IMG/VR virus record: IMGVR_UViG_3300044846_001401
Span: 1-34,813 of that record
Reading direction: 5' to 3' (one strand)
From: a virus
DNA length: 34,813 nt
Shown here one piece after another: positions 29,801 through 34,813 of this stretch (its first letter is position 1; each line of letters begins with the position of its first letter). A program made the position numbers and the translations under genes. The notes under the pieces are model-generated. The model was not told where the DNA came from. It searched no databases and saw only the letters and a list, made by a program, of their open reading frames with translations.

Positions 29801-30654
29801 AAGACATTTATAGTTTAGACTTTAGAAAGATTTATGTGATTGAAGGACACTATATGAGATTACAAAAAGTAATTGATTATGACCCAGTTGTAAATGGTCT
29901 AACAAGATGTGAGTTCTTAAAGTTGAAATCACCTTCTAAGTTTAGAAGAAGAAGTATGACTATTGATTCTAATGGATTTACAGATGTTGCGTTTAGTGTA
30001 AATGTAGATACAACAAGACCAGTAATTGTAACAAGTATCGAAGTTGCTCCTTCAAGAAAAAGACCTGAGTTTGGATTTAACAACACAACACCAGGTGTGA
30101 ATCTATCAAACAATTCATCTGTAGTAACAAATGGTTTATCAAACTATGTTGGTGCTGGTGGTAGAAATATAAAAGTAAATGGTAATGAGAATGCGGTTGG
30201 TGGAAATGCTACAAACATACACATTAGTTCTGGTAATGGTAACTACATTTCTGGTAATGTTAATAATGTTAATGTTATTGGGACTGATAAAAAGTACATT
30301 GCAGAAAGTGATGTTACTTATATCAATGGTATAAGATACAAGAACGGAATTCCTATCTCTAAATCAAATGTGATTGATGGTGGTATAAATGTTGCTGTTG
30401 TGAGACAATCTAATTCTACGACTGCTACTACAATTGATGGTTCAGAAGATGTTGTTATCAGTGCTGGTTCAACTACTTACGAGAATGTAATTGACCCAGG
30501 TGTTGATGCTATTCTACCAGACCAAGTTGAGTTAGGTATATCTACTCAGGCTAATCCTAATCCAAGAACAAACTTAGCAGGTGGATATGAAATTGATTTA
30601 GTAGATCAGTCTTATGTTCAAGTCGTTAGACAAAGAGATGAGTACAAATCATAA
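26824..30654 (+). CDS. Giant tail-tip/baseplate protein
   Basis: At 1276 residues this is the longest single-frame gene fully inside the window. It begins MAKTQMILFHRPSNNNVI with a DISIPITYTILDVREPEKRK segment, and has a long central Trp/Tyr-rich region. The C-terminus is Gly/Asn/Val-rich (NINVIG-like repeats around NGNYISGNVNNVNVIG) and may form a beta-helix or fibre attachment. This layout fits the tail-hub protein of siphoviruses, at the end opposite the head. No lytic or protease motif stands out. It is translationally coupled to the preceding gene. Confidence 0.72.
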   Translation: MAKTQMILFHRPSNNNVISGSIYASQSTNYSYRLQQNPNEVITGAFQSVVRPNSPATQGLNIDLFEDISIPITYTILDVREPEKRKTSWSKTILIPGTKNNNRIFSHIYEIGQDGWVTIGNTSVYEGFNPNLRKEVIVNSDGVQIMKGNMQMKRIKRDKDGNIEYEISLNGDLTSLFYDVGTSKLTDLNWSEWDHEWNKENIINSWSGISKKTDDTTYNSIVSGSAVQIKRIFMSVTTGRLSIETFTNHGLQEDYWVNIDLYTGSAATKKLLAASGEWVVTEIISSKIFSVNYFYPKAFAEYGANGWTLPTGSESSYMYKRTATGKGYVYPMISWGDEFDYNSFPVTSFAPGFYVKEIFDKIMAETNSKYESDFLDSQFFKRLILLQKKPTYDINPREVSSRKFWVGLTQSYLTGCSFREQYWSGNNGGLWLNTTTPGLTAPTASQSANAGLFPSTTANKIPFNESGSFAVSQFENQSFYDGLTGTSSYNNWDSQGYKWKVQRSGEYTLTTNIKLSCWCDMNGYVGFPGTGTSSFTPSTKEYFPGTFNSNGPLGTNKTGVYVRFKIYRQRSNGPVDEIGTAEYRFDMNNNAKWSAGNTSNWKYFGRYQKDSWENVSITIPSTSTYFNENDEVWVEAKFFTQGDYGDYLGTPFNARRMIASFYERYPSDDPYYPYETNMINGEWFLQLNAASYIFNDPSPKSIENSTIEATNFLPKDMSCKDFLLSVIKMFNLHIEPDKQVEKKYYIEPRDTYYKDGSGGLSDYVDWTDKIDETSVDIIPMGELIAKYYIFENKDENDYWNARFKTDRGRPYSQYTKEIENDFLKNEVKVSIPLGTTMMINNPVDSDVVIPSIIQKESNGSFKPVSNSQPRMLIWGGKRPYTSQRGGATPNLNNAYFGNISGWEMLSTLNASANNISATSSVFNYYPYAGTVDSPTDPVYDINWYNMEENDFVYWDAARWTNENLYNKYWRNFIEEISDPASKVVIADLRLTPKDIYSLDFRKIYVIEGHYMRLQKVIDYDPVVNGLTRCEFLKLKSPSKFRRRSMTIDSNGFTDVAFSVNVDTTRPVIVTSIEVAPSRKRPEFGFNNTTPGVNLSNNSSVVTNGLSNYVGAGGRNIKVNGNENAVGGNATNIHISSGNGNYISGNVNNVNVIGTDKKYIAESDVTYINGIRYKNGIPISKSNVIDGGINVAVVRQSNSTTATTIDGSEDVVISAGSTTYENVIDPGVDAILPDQVELGISTQANPNPRTNLAGGYEIDLVDQSYVQVVRQRDEYKS

Positions 30655-30688
30655 AAACAACAACAAATAAAAATAACATAATTAGTAT

Positions 30689-31852
30689 ATGGCTAAAATA
30701 GAGCAATTTTCCAGAATAATAAACCACAGACTCTCTACAAGTGGAGCTGTCTTTACGGTTCCAACATCAAATGACCACACAGACGAAACTTGGTTAGCAT
30801 CAGACCTTTACATAGGTGAGCTTGGTGTGAATATAACAGACGATAAAGTTTATGTTAGAACTAACAATGGTGTAGTTCAATTAGCAAGTGCGACAGCATC
30901 TGGAGCAACATCATCACAAGCAGCTATATGGGTGTTTAACTCACCTGATATAAAGATTGGTGCAACTTACTCAGCTGATTCAGTATCACCTCGTTCAGGT
31001 TATTACACAGACTTAGGTACTTCTATATTACCTTGGAAAGATTTATATCTTGGTGGTTCATTAACAGGTAATGCTACAATAAACACAAATGGTGCTCTTT
31101 GGTTAAAACAATCATCAGATTCTATCTTAGTTACTGACGGAGCTGCTTCAACAAACGCACCTATAGAGATACACACTAACTCATCTAACTTAAATAAAGA
31201 TAGAGTTCTTTGGCTAAACACAAGATACGGAACTACAACAGGTTCAACAAACTACATTACTTGTATAGGTACTCAACAAGTTGCTTTTACAAATAACACA
31301 AGAGTAACGGTTGTATCTGGTTTTAATGTTAATTACAATGATTCAGTTACTGACTCAGTACATTTAGGTAAAGGTTTTTCTAAAACTAACTACGAATCAG
31401 ATACGATTTATGCTGGTGGTGGTTTAGCAATAAGAGGTGTAGATGATGATGGTTCAGGACAATATAATCGTTCAGACTGGAGTACAACTCAAACAAGATT
31501 ATCAACAGCCAATGCTTTAACAACAAACATAGCTACTATACCATTCATTGACTTAGTAAATGGTGGTGAAGTTATTCACATTAAGGCTTACATCACTGGT
31601 GTAAGTGTTGCTGATGCTACTCAAGTTTATTCAGCTGAGATTATGGGTTGTTATTCATTAGATGGTTCTCTTAATGCTATTGAAGTAGGAACTCCTATCA
31701 TAAATCAAATAAACTCTTTTACAGGTGCTGAACCAAGTTGTGAGATGGCATCTGATGCTACTTATGCTTACATAAAAGTAACTGGTAACGCAACCGAGAC
31801 AATCAAGTGGTTATGCACATACTCATATCAAAGATTCATAGGAATCTACTAA
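30689..31852 (+). CDS. Appendage protein, fibre-like
   Basis: A 387-residue protein. Near residues 45-70, ASDLYIGELGVNITDDKVYV followed by a short turn and VVQLAS matches the small N-terminal module found in many phage fibres and tropism determinants. A tail-fibre-like middle (LGTSILPWKDLYLGGSL) and a beta-rich C-terminal region follow, ending AYIKVTGNATETIKWL. Such proteins attach to the tail tip and may carry receptor-binding surfaces. It lies 34 bases after the giant tail gene and 14 before the tape measure. Confidence 0.68.
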   Translation: MAKIEQFSRIINHRLSTSGAVFTVPTSNDHTDETWLASDLYIGELGVNITDDKVYVRTNNGVVQLASATASGATSSQAAIWVFNSPDIKIGATYSADSVSPRSGYYTDLGTSILPWKDLYLGGSLTGNATINTNGALWLKQSSDSILVTDGAASTNAPIEIHTNSSNLNKDRVLWLNTRYGTTTGSTNYITCIGTQQVAFTNNTRVTVVSGFNVNYNDSVTDSVHLGKGFSKTNYESDTIYAGGGLAIRGVDDDGSGQYNRSDWSTTQTRLSTANALTTNIATIPFIDLVNGGEVIHIKAYITGVSVADATQVYSAEIMGCYSLDGSLNAIEVGTPIINQINSFTGAEPSCEMASDATYAYIKVTGNATETIKWLCTYSYQRFIGIY

Positions 31853-31866
31853 AATAATAATCAAAC

Positions 31867-34813
31867 ATGGCAGATTTTAGTCTTAATATAAAATTAAATG
31901 GTGTTGAGCAGGCAGTAACTACGGTTGGTCAGATAGAAAAAGCTTTGATAGCAACGAGACAAGAACTTAAAAATGTTCAAATTGGTTCTCAAGTCTTTCA
32001 AGATTTATCTGACCAAGCTGTTAATTTACAAAGAGAGTTTGTTAATTCATATAAAGAAACAACAAACTTTAACAAGAACATTGCAGAGTTAGGTCAATCA
32101 GTAGGTTCATTAGCATCTACGGTTACAGCAGGATTCACAATTGCCACATCAGCCATTTCATTATTTGGAATTGAAGGTGAGGCTGCATCTGAAGCTGCTG
32201 CTAAGGCTCAACAAGCATTAGCTTTAGCTTTATCAGCAACTACAATTGCGACTAATGCTAAAACACTTGCTGAAGATTTATCAAATGTTGCTTCTGCGTT
32301 AGGACTTAATTTAACCAGAGCAAACACAGCAGCAACGGCTGTTGAAACGGTAGTCACAACGGAGAATGCTGCCGCGACAACAGCCTCAGCCGTTGCTGCC
32401 GGTGCTGATGCCGTTGCCAAAACTGCTGAGACTGCTGCCACAGGTGCTGCTACGGTTGCACAAGAAGGATTAAATGTAGCGATGGCTGCTAACCCTATCG
32501 GTCTTGTACTTGTAGGTTTAACTGCTTTAGTAGGTGCTTTATTCTTATTCTCAGGTGGTGAAGAGACTGCTAAGTCAAACACACAAGAGACTAATAAAGT
32601 TTTATTAGAACAATCTGACCTAATTAAAAAACAATCAGATGACTTCATAGCTGTTTATAAATTAAGAAGAGAAGTAGAGATACTATCAATCAAAGATTCT
32701 AAAGAAAGAGCAAAGGCTCAAAAAGATTTAGATGAAGAAATAGCAGGACTACAAGGAGATGCTGTAGATAAACAAATCAAAAGACAAGAGTCTGCTAATA
32801 GTAGATTACTAAAGGATTTTGAAGGTTATAGAGATGAGTATATTGGAATCAGACAAGAGCTTGTTAGTGTTACTAATGAGACTGATGAGTTTGGTGTATC
32901 AATTGGTCAATCAGAAAACTATAGAGATGTAGAGTTTAAGATAGGACAACAAGTTCTATCAAACCTAAAAAGTAACTTAAAAGATAGAACTGATGAAATA
33001 GCAGCTGCTGTTAAGAAAGGTACTTACACACAAGAAGAAGGTAACATATTAACACAACAGGCACAAACACAATATTACATTGAATATCTTACAAAACAAA
33101 AGTACTTTTTATCTCAATCTACAAAATCTGATGATGAGAACTTAAAGAAAAACTTAGAGAACTTAATCGCTTCATTCAAAGAAGTTAGAACTGCATTAGA
33201 AAAGTCTTATCAAGATAGATTAAAGATTCAAGCAGATGCTGAAAAGAAAAGATTAGAAGAAGAACAGAAAGCTAATGATGAGGCAAACAGAAAGGCTGAA
33301 GCTGCTTTAGCTGAAAGACAAAGAAAGTATAAAGCCGCTTACGATGATATAAAGAAGACGATTGCTGATACTTACAAAGAGTTAGATGCCATTGAAAAGA
33401 AATTTAATGATGAGTCTCTTAAATTGACTTTTAAGACAAAGGGTGAAGAAGTAAAGTTTGAGACAACTGAAGAAAAGAAAAAGTTAGATGAGTTAGATAG
33501 ACTTAGAAGAGAAGACATTACTAAATCTGTTTTAGGTAAGAAAGAAAAGAACGCCGCTTTAATTAAACTTGATGTTGAGTATAAACAAGCAAGTGATGCT
33601 CTTGATGCATTCTATAAACTAAAACAAAAAGAGGCTGATGCTGAAGACCTTAGATTAGCTGAAGAAAAAGCTGCTAAGATTCTTTTAATCGAAAAGACTT
33701 TAAAAACCGAGATATCATTTGGTGACCAAAACACAGCCGACTTAAAAGAAACACTTATCGTAAGAGAGAATCAATTAAGATTAGAACAATTAGACTTTGA
33801 AGCTTCATTGAATGAAATGTCTATTAAAGAGTTTGAGGCTTATCAAGTTGAAAGACTTAGTTTAATCAGAAAGAACAATGTAATTAAACAACAGATTGAA
33901 TTAGACCAGGCAGACAAAGATGCTGCTAAGAGTTTAGGTAACTTTATTGATAACTTAAAGAAAGAGTTTGGTGCTGAGTTTGTTGAGACTGAAAAAGGTA
34001 TAGCTATCATAAAAGCCGCAAAAGAAAACGCTGAAGAAGAAGTAGTCACTAAAAAGAAAGAGATTAATCAAAAGTATAGAAATGAAGAAAAGACAGAAGA
34101 AGAGAAATCTGCTGATGCCATTCTACAATATAAACTATCTCAACTTGATAAGTATGCTCAGTTCGCAGCACAAACCGCTACGACTATACTTAACTTATTT
34201 AGTGCTATCACTGATTTAGCAAATGTTAAAAGAGAAGAAGAGTTAAAAAATCTAAGAGACTTTACAGCAGCACAAACTGATATCTTAAACGAAGGATACA
34301 ACGAACAAAGAAAAGCTTTAGATGATAAGTTAGCAGCAGGTGTTATATCACAAGAACAATATAACTCAGCAATTTTATCATTAGACACTAACTTAGCAAA
34401 CTCAACTAAATCTATAAGTGATAAGCAAAAGGCTCAAGAGTTGGCCGCTAAGAAGAAAGCATTTGAGGCTGATAAGAAGTTAAAGATAGCTCAAGCAATC
34501 ATATCAGGTATCCAAGGTGCTATTTCAGCATTCACAGGAGCCTTTGTACTTGGTCCTATCGCTGGTCCAATTGTCGGTGGTATATTAGCTGGTGTTGTTG
34601 CTGCGACTACAGCTGTTCAAGTTGCTGCAATTAGAAAGACAACATTTGATTCTGGTTCTCCTGAGATAACACCTGCCAACACAGGTGGTGGTGGATCCGG
34701 TTCCGGTTCAGCTATCAATCAAGCATCTGGTGGTGGATTTACATCGTTTAATCAAAACCTTGTTGGTACTCCTACTACGACTACGACTGGTGGTGGTTCA
34801 ACACCATTTGGTT
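31867..34813 (+). CDS. Tail tape measure protein (runs off the right edge)
   Basis: ATG at 31867 opens a frame with no stop to the window end; its completion is at 1-327, giving about 1009-1010 residues. Features are an N-terminal helical domain (VEQAVTTVGQIEKALIATRQ), an Ala-rich hydrophobic region (residues about 95-235, including IGLVLVGLTALVGALFLF), a long charged coiled coil with KKRLEEEQKANDEANRKAEA-type segments (about 250-800), and a final hydrophobic stretch. This is the standard tape-measure plan. At roughly 0.15 nm per helical residue it predicts a tail near 150 nm. A mainly Ala-rich antisense frame exists over part of it but is a shadow. Confidence 0.87.
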   Translation, partial: MADFSLNIKLNGVEQAVTTVGQIEKALIATRQELKNVQIGSQVFQDLSDQAVNLQREFVNSYKETTNFNKNIAELGQSVGSLASTVTAGFTIATSAISLFGIEGEAASEAAAKAQQALALALSATTIATNAKTLAEDLSNVASALGLNLTRANTAATAVETVVTTENAAATTASAVAAGADAVAKTAETAATGAATVAQEGLNVAMAANPIGLVLVGLTALVGALFLFSGGEETAKSNTQETNKVLLEQSDLIKKQSDDFIAVYKLRREVEILSIKDSKERAKAQKDLDEEIAGLQGDAVDKQIKRQESANSRLLKDFEGYRDEYIGIRQELVSVTNETDEFGVSIGQSENYRDVEFKIGQQVLSNLKSNLKDRTDEIAAAVKKGTYTQEEGNILTQQAQTQYYIEYLTKQKYFLSQSTKSDDENLKKNLENLIASFKEVRTALEKSYQDRLKIQADAEKKRLEEEQKANDEANRKAEAALAERQRKYKAAYDDIKKTIADTYKELDAIEKKFNDESLKLTFKTKGEEVKFETTEEKKKLDELDRLRREDITKSVLGKKEKNAALIKLDVEYKQASDALDAFYKLKQKEADAEDLRLAEEKAAKILLIEKTLKTEISFGDQNTADLKETLIVRENQLRLEQLDFEASLNEMSIKEFEAYQVERLSLIRKNNVIKQQIELDQADKDAAKSLGNFIDNLKKEFGAEFVETEKGIAIIKAAKENAEEEVVTKKKEINQKYRNEEKTEEEKSADAILQYKLSQLDKYAQFAAQTATTILNLFSAITDLANVKREEELKNLRDFTAAQTDILNEGYNEQRKALDDKLAAGVISQEQYNSAILSLDTNLANSTKSISDKQKAQELAAKKKAFEADKKLKIAQAIISGIQGAISAFTGAFVLGPIAGPIVGGILAGVVAATTAVQVAAIRKTTFDSGSPEITPANTGGGGSGSGSAINQASGGGFTSFNQNLVGTPTTTTTGGGSTPFG
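34570..34813. repeat. Right copy of the terminal redundancy
   Basis: The last 244 bases repeat bases 1-241 with one additional GGT codon in a GGT run. Because the repeat begins mid-codon-compatible with the tape measure frame, trimming one copy closes the circle without disturbing the gene. Confidence 0.93.

Noticed and set aside
32208-32648. Ala/Val-rich minus-strand frame of 146 codons
   Set aside because: Antisense shadow of the Ala-rich tape measure region; no promoter of the array type nearby.

Overview
The window is the complete or near-complete genome of a tailed bacteriophage, very probably a siphovirus infecting a member of the Bacteroidota. The first 241 bases recur as the last 244 bases (34570-34813), differing only by one extra GGT codon. 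The tape measure gene that runs off the right edge finishes in frame at the left edge (stop at 325-327). The molecule is therefore circular or circularly permuted, about 34.57 kb unique. Host assignment rests on at least eight promoters matching the Bacteroidota primary-sigma consensus (TTTG, 19-20 bp, TAnnTTTG), on the AT-rich A-tract leaders without Shine-Dalgarno sequences, and on the style of the structural proteins.

Layout, reading the circle. A rightward late block starts at the terminase genes (18986: TerS-like, T4 gp55-like sigma, TerL). It continues with a tail-chaperone pair made by -1 frameshifting (21148-21914), a tail-completion protein, a collagen-like fibre, a seven-repeat beta-propeller, a gp10-like neck protein, two large tail proteins, an appendage protein and the tape measure protein. 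It passes through the map junction to the XkdF-type protease/scaffold, an unknown head-region protein, the major capsid protein and the probable tail tube, and ends at a hairpin terminator (3663-3695). A second rightward block (4072-10994) has a small protein, portal, connector, a membrane/coiled-coil protein, an appendage protein and a 1255-residue collagen-like fibre. It meets a leftward operon (14454 to 11019) encoding a zinc-ribbon protein, two unknown proteins, a sigma-like regulator, a membrane protein, a small Cys protein and a HAD-phosphatase/minor-head fusion.

Between 15.67 and 18.80 kb lies a leftward array of very small genes. Most have a private, nearly identical promoter, and each promoter begins at or inside the end of the preceding gene. 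One further cassette of this family sits alone at 3.7-4.0 kb. These are most simply early genes read by host RNA polymerase. The two sigma-like proteins are candidates for switching transcription to the late blocks.

The 15171-15671 interval has no convincing gene. It holds iteron-like GCAAT repeats followed by about 390 bases that can form at least nine helices, a strong candidate for a structured non-coding RNA of unrecognised class. I could not recognise DNA polymerase, primase, helicase, integrase, endolysin, tRNA or CRISPR.
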